Shown here: one piece after another, positions 24,898-35,200 of the stretch
Position numbering within the stretch: the first letter of the stretch is position 1
How the letters are laid out: every line of letters starts with the position of its first letter
Origin: an uncultured Synechococcus sp.
Lineage (GTDB): Bacteria > Cyanobacteriota > Cyanobacteriia > Phormidesmidales > Phormidesmidaceae
Assembly (NCBI GenBank): GCA_937911865.1
Contig: CALDSK010000287.1
Location: 1 to 48,364, forward strand
DNA: 48,364 bases
Direction of reading: 5' to 3'
Made by a program: the position numbers and the translations under genes
Notes under the pieces: generated by a model
What the model saw: the letters and a program-made list of their open reading frames with translations, nothing else
Database searches by the model: none
Told to the model about the DNA's origin: nothing

Positions 24898-26949
24898 ATG
24901 AGTAGCCCCTCATCGTCTTCCCACACCTACCTAGAGGGTGCTATCCGCTTTGGACGCGATATCTGCAGCGATCGCACACAGTCTACGCAGCGCGAATGGC
25001 TGATTACGAATGGCATCGGTGGCTATGGCTGCGGTACGCTCTCTGGCATACTCACCCGCTGCTATCACGGTTTGCTGGTCGCGGCGCTAAAGCCGCCTCT
25101 AGAGCGTACGCTGCTCCTGACAAAGCTAGACGAAACAGTCCACTACATAGGCAAACCTTACCCGCTAAGCTGCGATCGCTGGTCAGGCGGCACCACCACA
25201 GGCCACGGCTACCGTAATATCGAAAGCTTCCAGCTCACAGGCACCACCCCCACCTGGACCTACACCTGCGCCGATGCCCGTCTCCAAAAACGCATTTGGA
25301 TGCAGCCAGGTGAAAACACCACCTACGTTCAATACACGCTTTGCCGCGCCAGTGCACCTTTCAATCTCACCATCAAAGCCCTTGTCAACCACCGCAACCA
25401 TCACCACAACACCCAAAGCCAACAGGGAATTAGAACCTGGCAATTCAATACCCGCTCCCACCCCAGAGGCCTAAAAATTATCGCCAGCGGCTGCCCGACA
25501 CCCTTCTATCTCCTCAGCACCCGAGGGCAGCTTCTCCCTAGCGATAAGTGGTATCAAGACTACTTCCTCACTCAAGAAAAATATCGCGGTCTTGCTTACT
25601 TAGGCGATCATCTCCACTGCGCCACCCTACGCACGTCTCTGCTCCCAGGTGAAACGGTCACAGTTGCTTGTAGCACCAAACCCTTTCCCAACCTGGATGA
25701 AGCCGTCGCTTTTGCCGATCGGCAGCAGTACGAACAAAACCTCTTATCGCAGGCCTTTCACCAGTCAAGCCCTCTACCTTGCTCGCCACCCGTCAAACAG
25801 CTTATCCTTGCCGCCGATCAGTTCGTTGCAACCCGCGCCACAGGTAAAACTGTCATCGCAGGCTACCCTTGGTTCGGCGACTGGGGCCGCGACACGATGA
25901 TCGCCCTTCCAGGTCTAACACTGGCTACAGGCCGCCCAGACATCGCCCGGCCGATCCTGAAAACCTTCGCCCTGTATCTTGATCAAGGCATGCTGCCCAA
26001 TGCCTTTCCCGAAGAAGGCGACACGCCTGGCTACAACACGGTCGATGCGATTCTTTGGTATTTCGAGGCTATCAGAGCCTATGTTGCAGCCACCGATGAT
26101 ATCGATCTGCTCGAAGAACTCTTCCCAGCCCTAGAAGAAGTCATTGATTGGCACCTGCGAGGCACCCGGTACAACATTCAGCTAGACCCAGCCGACGGGC
26201 TCATCTACGCCGGTACAGACACCGAACAGCTCACTTGGATGGACGCCAAGGTCGATGATTGGGTCGTCACACCTCGAAGAGGAAAACCCGTTGAAATCAA
26301 TGCGCTCTGGCATAATGCACTGCTGTGTATGGCCGAGTTTTGCGATCGCCTCCAGAAACCCCCAGACAACAAGCCCAAAGACGACTACCTCGCCCTGGCT
26401 AAATTCGCTGCCACCAGCTTTCCAAAATTCTGGAATGCCAAACTCGGCTATTGCTACGACGTCATCGACACGCCCGAGGGCAACGATTCCACACTCAGAC
26501 CTAATCAGCTCTTTGCGGTGTCCCTACCCTACGCACCGCCTCTCACCAGGCAACAGCAGCAGTCCATCGTCGATACCTGCGCTCAACAGCTACTGACCTC
26601 TCATGGCATGCGATCGCTCGCTCCATCCCATCAGGACTACATCGGCACATACGGTGGTGATCGCATCAAACGCGACGGCAGCTACCATCAGGGCACAACC
26701 TGGAGTTGGCTAATCGGTCCCTTTATTCAAGCTCACCTCAAGGTCTACAACAATCCTGCCATCGCCCGTCAGTTTTTAGAGCCCCTCACCCACCATCTCA
26801 GCGGAGGGTGCATCGGCACCCTCAGCGAAATCTTCGACGGCGACACCCCCTTTATTTCAAGAGGAGCCTTTGCTCAGGCTTGGTCAGTCGCCGAAGTTCT
26901 CAGAACACTACAACTCATAGAACACTCTTCTCAGATCACCAAAACGTAG
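24898..26949 (+). CDS. amylo-alpha-1,6-glucosidase-type glycogen debranching enzyme
   Basis: The 683-residue protein has the GDE N-terminal beta domain (about 1-290, starting RFGRDIC and TNGIGGYG) and a C-terminal (alpha/alpha)6-barrel (about 300-675). The active-site segment YPWFGDWGRDTMIALPG holds Asp332, and PNAFPEEGDTPGYNTVDA, WMDAKVDDW and GTYGGDRIKRDGSYHQGTTW are typical. It should hydrolyse alpha-1,6 branches of glycogen in the cytoplasm. Length fits the family. Coding sequence is GC-richer than the surroundings. No other glycogen genes lie near it. Confidence 0.88.
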   Translation: MSSPSSSSHTYLEGAIRFGRDICSDRTQSTQREWLITNGIGGYGCGTLSGILTRCYHGLLVAALKPPLERTLLLTKLDETVHYIGKPYPLSCDRWSGGTTTGHGYRNIESFQLTGTTPTWTYTCADARLQKRIWMQPGENTTYVQYTLCRASAPFNLTIKALVNHRNHHHNTQSQQGIRTWQFNTRSHPRGLKIIASGCPTPFYLLSTRGQLLPSDKWYQDYFLTQEKYRGLAYLGDHLHCATLRTSLLPGETVTVACSTKPFPNLDEAVAFADRQQYEQNLLSQAFHQSSPLPCSPPVKQLILAADQFVATRATGKTVIAGYPWFGDWGRDTMIALPGLTLATGRPDIARPILKTFALYLDQGMLPNAFPEEGDTPGYNTVDAILWYFEAIRAYVAATDDIDLLEELFPALEEVIDWHLRGTRYNIQLDPADGLIYAGTDTEQLTWMDAKVDDWVVTPRRGKPVEINALWHNALLCMAEFCDRLQKPPDNKPKDDYLALAKFAATSFPKFWNAKLGYCYDVIDTPEGNDSTLRPNQLFAVSLPYAPPLTRQQQQSIVDTCAQQLLTSHGMRSLAPSHQDYIGTYGGDRIKRDGSYHQGTTWSWLIGPFIQAHLKVYNNPAIARQFLEPLTHHLSGGCIGTLSEIFDGDTPFISRGAFAQAWSVAEVLRTLQLIEHSSQITKT

Positions 26950-27025
26950 TGATAGAAACCACCCCATACAAGACCTAAACAAGACTTAAAAAACAAGACA
27001 ATCGGGTTAAGCAAGAAGTCAGACA

Positions 27026-27070
27026 GCGAGAAACCAAATGGCGAGAAACCAAATCGTGAGAAGCCAAATA
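27026..27070. repeat. three tandem copies of a 15-bp unit
   Basis: GCGAGAAACCAAATG is repeated three times with few changes, between the debranching-enzyme stop and the convergent RTX gene stop. Confidence 0.85.
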
Positions 27071-27086
27071 AGGAATTAAACGAACC

Positions 27087-28166
27087 CTAAACAACTAGCT
27101 CCAATCCCTCCTTTGTAAAATCATTCTCTGTCAAGCCCGAAACGCCTCTTACCTCAGCTAGCAAATCGTTACCCAAAGAAATTGTCGTGTTCCGGCCGAC
27201 TCGCGCAATTGTCAAATTACCAAACGTAACCTGGCCAGTGAGCCCAATCACATCTGTTCCTTGTTCAAAGTCACGCAGCGTATCAAAACCAGCGCCAGAA
27301 GAGAGAATAAAAGTGTCGCTCCCCTGACCGCCCACCAGTCCATCGTTACCTTTTCCACCTCGCAACAGATCGTCGCCCGCTCCACCTTTCAAAATATCAT
27401 CACCGCTATCGCCTACCAGACCATCATTGCCAGTTCCTCCTAACAACAAATCATTGCCCGACCCGGCCCGCAGCACATCATTACCAGCACCACCAATCAG
27501 CCGGTCATTGCCCGACCGCCCGTCTAAAACGTCGTTCCCTCGACCGCCGAGCAAGCGGTCATTGCCCTCACCACCATCCAGGCCGTCTCTACCGTCACCG
27601 CCCAGCAAGCGGTCGTCACCGCTATCGCCTTTCAAACGGTCATTGCCCATACCGCCTTGCAATACATCGTTACCGCTGCCGCCTTGCAGCATATCATCGC
27701 CATTATCACCAAACAGGCGGTCGTTACCCTCACCACCTTGCAACAAATCGTACTCATCGCCGCCTCTTAAAACGTCGTTACCGGTCTGTCCAAAGAGGCG
27801 ATCGCGCCCCGCACCACCCGATAAACTATCGTTACCTTCACCGCCTAGCAGTCGGTCATTGCCCATACCCCCTTGCAACGCATCCGCAGCCTGCTTCCCT
27901 TGTAGCAAATCGTTTCCAGCAAAGCCCAAAATCACGTCTGGCTCATCGTCACCAATCAGTCGGTCAACACCATCTGTTCCAGCGATCCGACCAGAATTTG
28001 TTGTCGGTACAGACACTATTGAAATCAACCCGCCAGCAGCATCTACAGACGGAACAGACTGACACAACGCGATAGGATTTTTCTCAGTAACGAAAATCAG
28101 GCTAAGAGCCTGATTTTGAGCGATGCTGTCATCGTCCAAGCTCGAAATGAGGAGAGAAGAATTCAC
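27087..28166 (-). CDS. RTX (hemolysin-type calcium-binding repeat) protein
   Basis: The 359-residue protein carries about 23 consecutive nonapeptides of the GGxGNDxLx type (residues 81-287), which fold as a parallel beta-roll binding Ca2+. The C-terminus (GAGFDTLRDFEQGTDVIGL and following strands) is a usual type I secretion tail. The first 60 residues show no domain. It should be secreted by an ABC/TolC system, none of which is in this window. The start is GTG 28166; I see no good ribosome site. It may be a cell-surface or matrix protein, with no sign of toxin activity. Confidence 0.88.
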   Translation of the reverse strand: MNSSLLISSLDDDSIAQNQALSLIFVTEKNPIALCQSVPSVDAAGGLISIVSVPTTNSGRIAGTDGVDRLIGDDEPDVILGFAGNDLLQGKQAADALQGGMGNDRLLGGEGNDSLSGGAGRDRLFGQTGNDVLRGGDEYDLLQGGEGNDRLFGDNGDDMLQGGSGNDVLQGGMGNDRLKGDSGDDRLLGGDGRDGLDGGEGNDRLLGGRGNDVLDGRSGNDRLIGGAGNDVLRAGSGNDLLLGGTGNDGLVGDSGDDILKGGAGDDLLRGGKGNDGLVGGQGSDTFILSSGAGFDTLRDFEQGTDVIGLTGQVTFGNLTIARVGRNTTISLGNDLLAEVRGVSGLTENDFTKEGLELVV

Positions 28167-28579
28167 GATGGATACCCCAGAAAAAGTAACGTTTCAAGGA
28201 ACAGATTCGTTGCGATCTGTTCAAACAAGAAATCAATAAACAGCTAATCAACAAGCTGCTTTGATAAAATGCTACGTCCTGCCGATATTCAGCGGATGTG
28301 ATCCCGCACAGGGGATACCGGTGACTTTGCCTTGGCTTTAATAGGCTTCAGGCGTACGTAAAAACAGACAAAAAGAGAATATTCTGAATTCTCTACGTGT
28401 TAAAGAGATGGTTTGTTGTATAAAAAAGCCCGTTTTCTCTTCTTTTTCCTCGTACAAGTCAGGAAAATATAGACGGTTTAGAGAGAAGGTATTCCCCGAC
28501 TTAATTGAACATTCTGGGATAATTCAACGCCATTAACAGAGTTGGGATAGCCCCACTCTGAGCAATCCACAAGAAAAAG
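28167..28579. other. RTX upstream region without gene
   Basis: This spacer holds a G/C-rich block (about 28280-28355) within AT-rich sequence, with a GATCCC-gcacag-GGGATA hairpin. On the minus strand it also holds AGAGAAT/ATTCTCT arms (28374-28394) followed by T4-T5. It may be a structured leader of the RTX mRNA. It matches no riboswitch class that I can recognise. Confidence 0.3.
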
Positions 28580-28644
28580 AGTGATTAAATAGCGAATGTT
28601 CTAATTCTGCAATAGTGCATTAGGACATTCGCTATTTAATCACT
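28580..28644 (-). terminator. 26-bp hairpin after futC
   Basis: Arms 28580-28605 and 28619-28644 pair over 26 bp with a single G-U and a 13-base loop. In the minus direction the hairpin is followed by CTTTTTC, and it lies 147 bp after the futC stop, so it probably ends the iron-transport transcript. The core GCATTAGGACATT recurs at 36893-36905. Confidence 0.7.
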
Positions 28645-28790
28645 ATTCATAATCACTGGCTGAATGATCAACTCCCCGAAAGCCTCCCTTAGTCTCCCAA
28701 GATTAAGGGACTTAGAGACAAAATGCGCAGGGTATTTGCCAATCTAGTTTGCGAGTATGCCGACATCTATCGGTTTTGCCATTAGCCGAC

Positions 28791-29951
28791 TTACGCCGCT
28801 ACTGTTTGCGTCGTCGCCTGACTCGCCTTCGCGTTGCTACCGCTATTCTCATTTGCAAAAAAGCGCAGCCGCTCACGGTCAACCTTTACCCGCACCCGGT
28901 CGCCGATAGCCAACCGCTGACTCGCCAATGTTCTAACTAAAAGCATCTGAGAAGACGGCATCATCAGCTGATACTGATACTCTCGGCCCAAGAATTGACG
29001 GCCCCTTACTTCTAACGGGCCAGCGGCGTCCTGCTCTATGGTGACATCCTCCTGGCAAATCATCAGATCGCCTTGCTCTATTTCGCCAGATACTGACCTA
29101 TTAGATACCGGCAGGTCAGCAATCAAACCTAGCTCCGTTTTCCAGCCACTGCTTTGCCGGATCGCTGACACAAAATTTGCCTGTGTCACAAACTCAGCCA
29201 CAAACCGGCTGGCAGGCTGCTGATATATTGTCTCGGGCGCAGCCACCTGAAGCAGATTTCCGCCCTGCATAACGCCTACCTTATCTGCGATCGCCAGCGC
29301 TTCTTCCTGATCGTGCGTCACAAAAATCCCAGACGCGCCAATGCTCTTTAAAATGTCGCGAACTTCCTGCCGCAAGTACAGCCGCACCTGCACATCTAAA
29401 TTACTAAAAGGTTCATCTAGCAATATTAAAGGAGGTCTAGGCGCTAAAGCCCGTGCTAAGGCAACCCGCTGCTGCTGCCCGCCTGACAGCTCATGAGAAT
29501 AGCGCTTTTCCATACCGCTAAGACCCACAAGATTAATCGCCTCCAGCGCTAGCGTACGAATTTGCTTTTTTGGCAGCTGCCCTTTTCTCGTCAGCTGTTT
29601 CAGCCCAAAAGACACATTCTCCACCACATTCAAATGAGGGAACAAAGCATAGTCTTGAAACACTATCCCCACCTGCCGACGCTCGGGCGGCAGCCATTGC
29701 CCACTGCCACAGACGGGCTGTCCAGTAATTACAATTTCACCCGCCTCTGGCTTTTCAAACCCTGCTAGTAAGCGTAATAGCGTTGTCTTTCCACAGCCAG
29801 AAGGGCCCAGCAATCCCAGCAGTTCTCCCTGTTGCAAAGACAGCTCAACCTTGTTGACCGCCGGTGGGGCAGATCCAAACTGCTTCGTCACCTCCTTGCA
29901 AACAAGAACAGGCTTATTAGCAGAAGCAGCATCAGGATCAAGGCTCAACAT
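28791..29951 (-). CDS. futC: ferric-iron ABC transporter ATP-binding protein (FutC/FbpC-like)
   Basis: The 386-residue protein is an ABC ATPase: Walker A GPSGCGKTT near residue 50, Q-loop FQDYALF, signature LSGGQQQR, Walker B LILLDEPFSNLD and switch His in FVTHDQEE. The C-terminal 130 residues are a TOBE-type regulatory domain, as in FbpC. The link to iron comes from a FutA-like binding protein and a PiuC-like oxygenase just upstream on the same strand. It would power uptake of Fe(III) from the periplasm. No permease gene (futB) is present in the window; in Synechocystis the fut genes are also scattered. ATG 29951 is 284 bp after the PiuC stop. Confidence 0.85.
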   Translation of the reverse strand: MLSLDPDAASANKPVLVCKEVTKQFGSAPPAVNKVELSLQQGELLGLLGPSGCGKTTLLRLLAGFEKPEAGEIVITGQPVCGSGQWLPPERRQVGIVFQDYALFPHLNVVENVSFGLKQLTRKGQLPKKQIRTLALEAINLVGLSGMEKRYSHELSGGQQQRVALARALAPRPPLILLDEPFSNLDVQVRLYLRQEVRDILKSIGASGIFVTHDQEEALAIADKVGVMQGGNLLQVAAPETIYQQPASRFVAEFVTQANFVSAIRQSSGWKTELGLIADLPVSNRSVSGEIEQGDLMICQEDVTIEQDAAGPLEVRGRQFLGREYQYQLMMPSSQMLLVRTLASQRLAIGDRVRVKVDRERLRFFANENSGSNAKASQATTQTVAA

Positions 29952-30235
29952 AAATCAACATGCTGGTCCGTGACCCAGACCAGCCAAAAAGAACAAACAG
30001 TGAGTAAAAACAAGTAATAAACAGCTGACAGCAAGAAGCAATACAAAGAAATTGAAGCTCAGCAGCCAAAAAAGTAGCGTTACCAGATAAGAAAAATTAC
30101 GTGGCTACCGTTTATCGCATAGTTTATTGCGTATTAGTTTCAATAATAGACTTCATTACTATACGACATTCCAACCTAGATTTATTCTCAATAGGCTGTC
30201 TCTGTAAGTAACCTAACGAAGTCACCTCATGGTGC

Positions 30236-30889
30236 TCACTCTACCCACTGCCGCAGCAGATTGCTCAGGCTCTTTGTAATCAGGTCAAACTCATCCGTCT
30301 TACCGTATTGACTAAACAGCGATCGCCGGGCTGTATCTAGCTCAAACAAAATCTCGCGCTGCTGAGCTTGGCGCACCTGACTCTGCACCCAGCCAATCGC
30401 CGCCCACCTGACCCCGCTGGTCACCGGATCTACCCGGTGTAGGCTAGTCGAGGGGTACACCAGCACGGAACCCGCTGGCAGCTTATACCCCTGCTCGCTA
30501 TCAACGCCTTCAACGACCAGCTCTCCCCCCTCATAGCTGTCTGGATCACTTAAAAACAGCGTAAAAGAGATATCTGTTCTAGCACCATTCATCAGCGCAT
30601 TATCCGTATGCCTGCCGTAGGTCATGCCATCGCTGTAGCGATTGAACCGCACCGACTGAATTTGCTTGGGCCGGGCCGCCGCCTGAAATAGTGGATGGGC
30701 CATCAGGTGCGATCGCACTTCTTTACCCAAGGGCTCAGCCTGCTTGGCGTCTAGCTGCTGGTTTTGCTTCACCGTCTTGGCATGCCATCCCGCCGTAGAC
30801 TTACCGTCTACTAGCGGAATTTTTTGCAGGCGATTACATAGCGCTATCACCTCTGATGGCGACAGCAAATCAGGAATTGTAAACAGCAT
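30236..30889 (-). CDS. piuC: PKHD-type Fe(II)/2-oxoglutarate dioxygenase (PiuC/YbiX-like)
   Basis: The 217-residue product matches the YbiX/PiuC family along its length: MLFTIPDLLSPSEV start, VKQNQQLD, the iron-binding GRHTDNALM (His94, Asp96), FLSDPDSYEGGELV, a distal His in SLHRVDP and the 2-oxoglutarate Arg in SGVRWAA. ATG 30889 is chosen because family members begin at this point; TTG 30910 is an in-frame alternative. The substrate is unknown, but the family is regularly found with iron-uptake genes. It lies 85 bp after the futA-like gene and is likely cotranscribed with it. Confidence 0.88.
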   Translation of the reverse strand: MLFTIPDLLSPSEVIALCNRLQKIPLVDGKSTAGWHAKTVKQNQQLDAKQAEPLGKEVRSHLMAHPLFQAAARPKQIQSVRFNRYSDGMTYGRHTDNALMNGARTDISFTLFLSDPDSYEGGELVVEGVDSEQGYKLPAGSVLVYPSTSLHRVDPVTSGVRWAAIGWVQSQVRQAQQREILFELDTARRSLFSQYGKTDEFDLITKSLSNLLRQWVE

Positions 30890-30974
30890 AAAAATCGGCT
30901 CGTCGTTCAATCAATCCGGCGACACGCTGTCGCCAGAGCTGCCAGCCAGACGAGAAGTAAACAAAGCGTTTCGC

Positions 30975-32015
30975 TTACTCCCACCCGGCACGGTCCACAA
31001 TTTCAGTGACCTGAGGATTATTGCGTCCGTAGGCCGTCACATTCACCGCGTCCACCTTAAATTGACCCAGCTCTGCGACAACCGGATCTAGCTCTACATC
31101 AGGCGCTACCGGATACTCATTATTACTTTGAGCAAACACCGTCTGCGCTTCCGGGCTTACCAAAAACTCCATAAACGTAACAGCGTTTTCAGGGTTCGGT
31201 GCGCCCTTCACCATGCCGAAACCGCTGATGTTCACATGGGTTCCTCGCCCGTCTTGATTTGGAAAAAACACCGCCGTTTTTTCTACCGCATCAAGGTCAC
31301 TCTCATCGTCAGATTTTGCCAGCCGCGCCCAGTAATAGTGGTTCACAATAGCGACGTCACATTGGCCCGCGGCCACCGCTTTAATCTGATCAATATCACC
31401 GCCTTCCGGTGCCCGAGCAAAATTCTCTACCAGGCCTGTTGCCCATTCTTCCGTTGCTTCAGCGCCTATCGTTTCTATCATCGAGCCGACCAGCGACTGA
31501 TTATATACATTGCCTGAGCTACGTACACATACCCGGCCTTCCCACTGTGGCTCTGCTAGCGCCTCATAGCTTGAGAGTTCATCAGGGGTAACCGAGTCCG
31601 TGTTGTAAACCAGCACGCGCGATCTCGTCGTTAGTCCAAACCAATGACCATCTGGCTCACGTAAGTTCTCAGGTACAGCCGCATTCAGCGCCTCAGACTG
31701 CACCGGCTGAAAAATGTCTGCCTCTTGCGCTCGCCACAATCGACCGGCATCTACCGCCACAAAAACATCCGCTGGGCTCTGATCACCTTCACTCTTAATC
31801 CGCTCAATCAGCTCATCCGGCTTACCTTCGAGCAAATTTATCCGAATGCCTGTATCCGCCGTGAACTGTGTATACAGCTCAATATCAACATCGTAGTGAC
31901 GCGCTGAATACACATTGACAACAGACTCGGCCTCTTCCGCGCCTCCCTGGCACGAGACCACGCCAAGCGATACAAGCAAAGCCAGGCCACACAGCCGACG
32001 TCTAGTAATTTTCAT
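30975..32015 (-). CDS. futA: ferric-iron ABC transporter substrate-binding protein (FutA-like)
   Basis: The 346-residue product has an arginine-rich N-terminus (KITRRRL) and a lipobox-like VVSC (Cys22), followed by VNVYSARHYDVD, the typical start of FutA/FbpA iron-binding proteins. NHYYWAR near residue 225 supplies Tyr residues expected to bind Fe(III). It should sit in the periplasm, lipid-anchored or Tat-exported, and deliver iron to the transporter powered by FutC. A Fur-like site lies 26-44 bp before ATG 32015. The assignment to FutA1 or FutA2 is not possible from the sequence alone. Confidence 0.88.
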   Translation of the reverse strand: MKITRRRLCGLALLVSLGVVSCQGGAEEAESVVNVYSARHYDVDIELYTQFTADTGIRINLLEGKPDELIERIKSEGDQSPADVFVAVDAGRLWRAQEADIFQPVQSEALNAAVPENLREPDGHWFGLTTRSRVLVYNTDSVTPDELSSYEALAEPQWEGRVCVRSSGNVYNQSLVGSMIETIGAEATEEWATGLVENFARAPEGGDIDQIKAVAAGQCDVAIVNHYYWARLAKSDDESDLDAVEKTAVFFPNQDGRGTHVNISGFGMVKGAPNPENAVTFMEFLVSPEAQTVFAQSNNEYPVAPDVELDPVVAELGQFKVDAVNVTAYGRNNPQVTEIVDRAGWE

Positions 32016-32040
32016 GATGAGTACTGTCAGAACCCGTTGT

Positions 32041-32059
32041 TGATAATAATTACTATTGA
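32041..32059. promoter_or_regulatory. Fur-box candidate before futA
   Basis: TGATAATAATTACTATTGA lies 26-44 bp upstream of the futA-like ATG. From GATAAT onward it matches about 12 of 19 positions of the classic Fur consensus and contains a near-palindrome ATAATAATTACTAT with one mismatch pair. Its position fits repression of iron uptake when iron is plentiful. Confidence 0.5.
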
Positions 32060-32271
32060 AGGACGCTCTAGTCGAACATGCAACCCCAGAACAGAGATCT
32101 TTCTCTCAGCAGTCTTGTTAGGAATGCTTATTCATTACCAAGGCAACTTGCTAGACCTCGCACGGCCGCCCATCTCTGACTTCAACTAAATCTAACCCTG
32201 TAGCTAAACAGCCAAATTCGGTCAGGCCATTTGCTATAGAATAGTTTGGATTTAAGCCTGGTTGGTGCCCT

Positions 32272-35200
32272 ATGCCTCGTCGGAATGACCTCAAGAAAAT
32301 AATGCTGATTGGCTCAGGCCCCATTGTCATCGGCCAAGCCTGCGAATTCGACTACTCCGGCACCCAGGCATGTAAAGCACTTAGAGAAGAAGGCTACGAA
32401 GTAGTGCTGGTTAACTCCAATCCAGCCACGATCATGACCGATCCAGAGATCGCCGATCGCACATATGTAGAGCCGCTGACCGCACCGCTGCTCGAAAAAA
32501 TTATCGAACAAGAAAGGCCAGATGCCGTCTTGCCGACGATGGGGGGTCAAACTGCACTCAACTTAGCTGTCCAGCTGGCCAAAAGTGGCGTACTAGAAAA
32601 ATATAACGTAGAGTTGATTGGCGCAAAGCTAGAAGCCATTGAAAAAGCAGAAGACCGCAAGCTCTTTAAAGAAGCGATGGTCAAAATTGGCGTCGGCGTC
32701 TGTCCTTCTGGCCTAGCCGAAACCATGGACGAGGCCAAAGCAATCGGCATAGACATTGCCTCTTACCCGCTAATTATCCGCCCGGCCTTCACGATGGGCG
32801 GCAGCGGCGGCGGCATTGCCTACAACCAGGAAGAATTCGAAACCATCTGTCGCTCTGGCTTAGAGGCTAGCCCAGTGTCTCAAATCCTCATTGAGCAGTC
32901 GCTGCTGGGCTGGAAAGAATACGAGCTAGAAGTCATGCGAGACCTCGCAGACAATGTCGTCATTATCTGCTCAATCGAAAACATCGATCCGATGGGCGTT
33001 CACACGGGCGACTCCATCACAGTGGCTCCCGCTCAAACGCTCACTGACAAAGAGTATCAGCGGCTGCGCGATGCCTCTATCAAAATCATCAGAGAGATTG
33101 GCGTAGAAACAGGCGGCTCCAATATTCAATTCTCCGTCAATCCCGACACGGGCGAGGTCATTGTCATTGAAATGAATCCTCGGGTGTCGCGCAGCTCTGC
33201 GCTGGCCTCCAAGGCCACAGGCTTTCCGATTGCCAAATTTGCGGCCAAGCTCGCCGTCGGCTACCGCCTCAACGAAATTTCTAACGACATTACCCAAAAA
33301 ACCCCGGCTAGCTTCGAGCCCACCATTGACTATGTCGTCACCAAAGTTCCTCGCTTTGCCTTCGAAAAGTTTCCAGGCGCCTCTGCTACCCTCACCACGC
33401 AAATGAAGTCGGTAGGCGAAGCTATGTCGATTGGCCGCACCTTCAACGAGTCTTTTCAAAAGGCATTGCGATCGCTCGAAACCGGACGCGCAGGTTGGGG
33501 CTGCGATCGCGCCGAAAAGCTACCGACTCTTTCCCAGGTCCGCACCGACCTGCGCCGCCCTCACCCTGAGCGCATCTTCGCCATCCGCCACGCCATGCAG
33601 CTCGGCCTCAGCGTGGACGAAATCTATGAGCTCACTGCCATCGATCCCTGGTTTCTAGACAAGTTCCAGTCTCTGCTCATCCTCGAAAAGTTCATCAAGC
33701 GCACCCCCCTAGAAAAACTCACCAAAGCGCAATTTCTCGCCATCAAGCAAGCAGGCTTTAGCGACCGACAAATCGCCTTTGCCACCAAAACCGACGAAGA
33801 TACCGTTCGCGCTCAGCGCAAGTCACTCGGCGTCACCCCGGTCTACAAAATGGTAGACACCTGCGCCGCCGAATTTGAGTCTCTAACGCCCTACTACTAC
33901 TCCACCTACGAAACCGAAAGCGAAGTCCTACCCTCTAGCCGTCGCAAGGTCATGATTCTCGGCGGCGGGCCCAATCGCATCGGTCAGGGCATCGAATTCG
34001 ACTACTGCTGCTGCCATGCCTCCTTTGCCTTGCAAGCCGACGACTATGAAACCATCATGGTCAACTCCAACCCTGAAACTGTTTCAACTGACTACGATAC
34101 GAGCGATCGCCTCTACTTCGAGCCCCTTACCAAAGAAGACGTGCTCAACATCATTGAGGCCGAAAACCCAGATGGCGTCATTGTCCAATTTGGTGGGCAG
34201 ACCCCGCTAAAGCTAGCCATCCCACTGCAGAAATACTTGCAGCAGCTAGCCGCAGAGGCCGACTCAACCATTAAAACCAAAATCTGGGGCACGTCCCCAG
34301 ACTCCATCGATGCCGCTGAAGATCGCGAACGTTTTGAACAAATGCTGCGCGAGCTCGACATTCGCCAGCCGCCCAACGGTATTGCTCGCAGCAACGAAGA
34401 GGCCCTTCAAATCGCGCAAGCTATCGACTACCCGGTCGTCGTTCGCCCCAGCTATGTCTTGGGCGGTCGTGCGATGGAAATCGTCTACTCTGATCAGGAC
34501 CTAGTGCGCTACATGACCACTGCCGTCCAAGTAGAGCCCGATCACCCCATCTTGATCGATAAGTTCCTTGAAAATGCTATCGAGGTAGACGTAGACGCCG
34601 TTGCCGACCATACAGGCGCCGCCGTCATTGGCGGCATTATGGAACATATTGAGCAAGCAGGTATTCACTCAGGCGATTCTGCCTGCGCCCTGCCCACCGT
34701 CACTCTCTCAGAAGCAGCGCTAGCCACCATCCGCGATTGGACTTTCAAGCTCGCCAAGCGACTGGAAGTCATCGGCCTGATGAACATCCAATACGCTATC
34801 AAAGGCGATCAGGTCTACATTATCGAAGCGAATCCCAGAGCCTCTCGCACGATCCCCTTTGTGTCTAAAACCACAGGTGCTCGCCTAGCTCAAATCGCCG
34901 TCAAGGTGATGTCTGGCCAAATGTTAGCAGACATTGGGCTCACCGAAGAAATCAAGCCTGCGCACATTGCAGTTAAGGAAGCCGTTCTGCCTTTCAACAA
35001 GTTTCCAGGTACCGATACCCTACTGGGCCCAGAAATGCGCTCAACTGGAGAGGTTATGGGCATCGACACCAGCTTCGGTCAGGCCTACGCCAAGGCTGAA
35101 ATTGCCGCTGGTCAGCAGCTGCCGGACGCTGGTACCGTCTTCATCTCTGTTAACGATCGAGATAAAGACGCGGTTGTGACTATTGCAAAGGATTTTGAGT

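Noticed and set aside
27026..27070. Possible CRISPR array (as for the other short tandem repeats)
   Set aside because: Units are directly adjacent without spacers and no cas gene is present.
27427..28062. 211-codon plus-strand frame rich in Pro and Ser
   Set aside because: It is the antisense shadow of the RTX nonapeptide repeats.
28290..28360. c-di-GMP (GEMM) riboswitch on either strand
   Set aside because: Short resemblances such as CACAGGGG and GGCAAAG occur, but the ordered consensus segments are missing.
29952..30235. Fur box upstream of futC (around 30145-30170)
   Set aside because: Only about 11 of 19 consensus positions match in an AT-rich stretch, and it is some 190 bp from the start.
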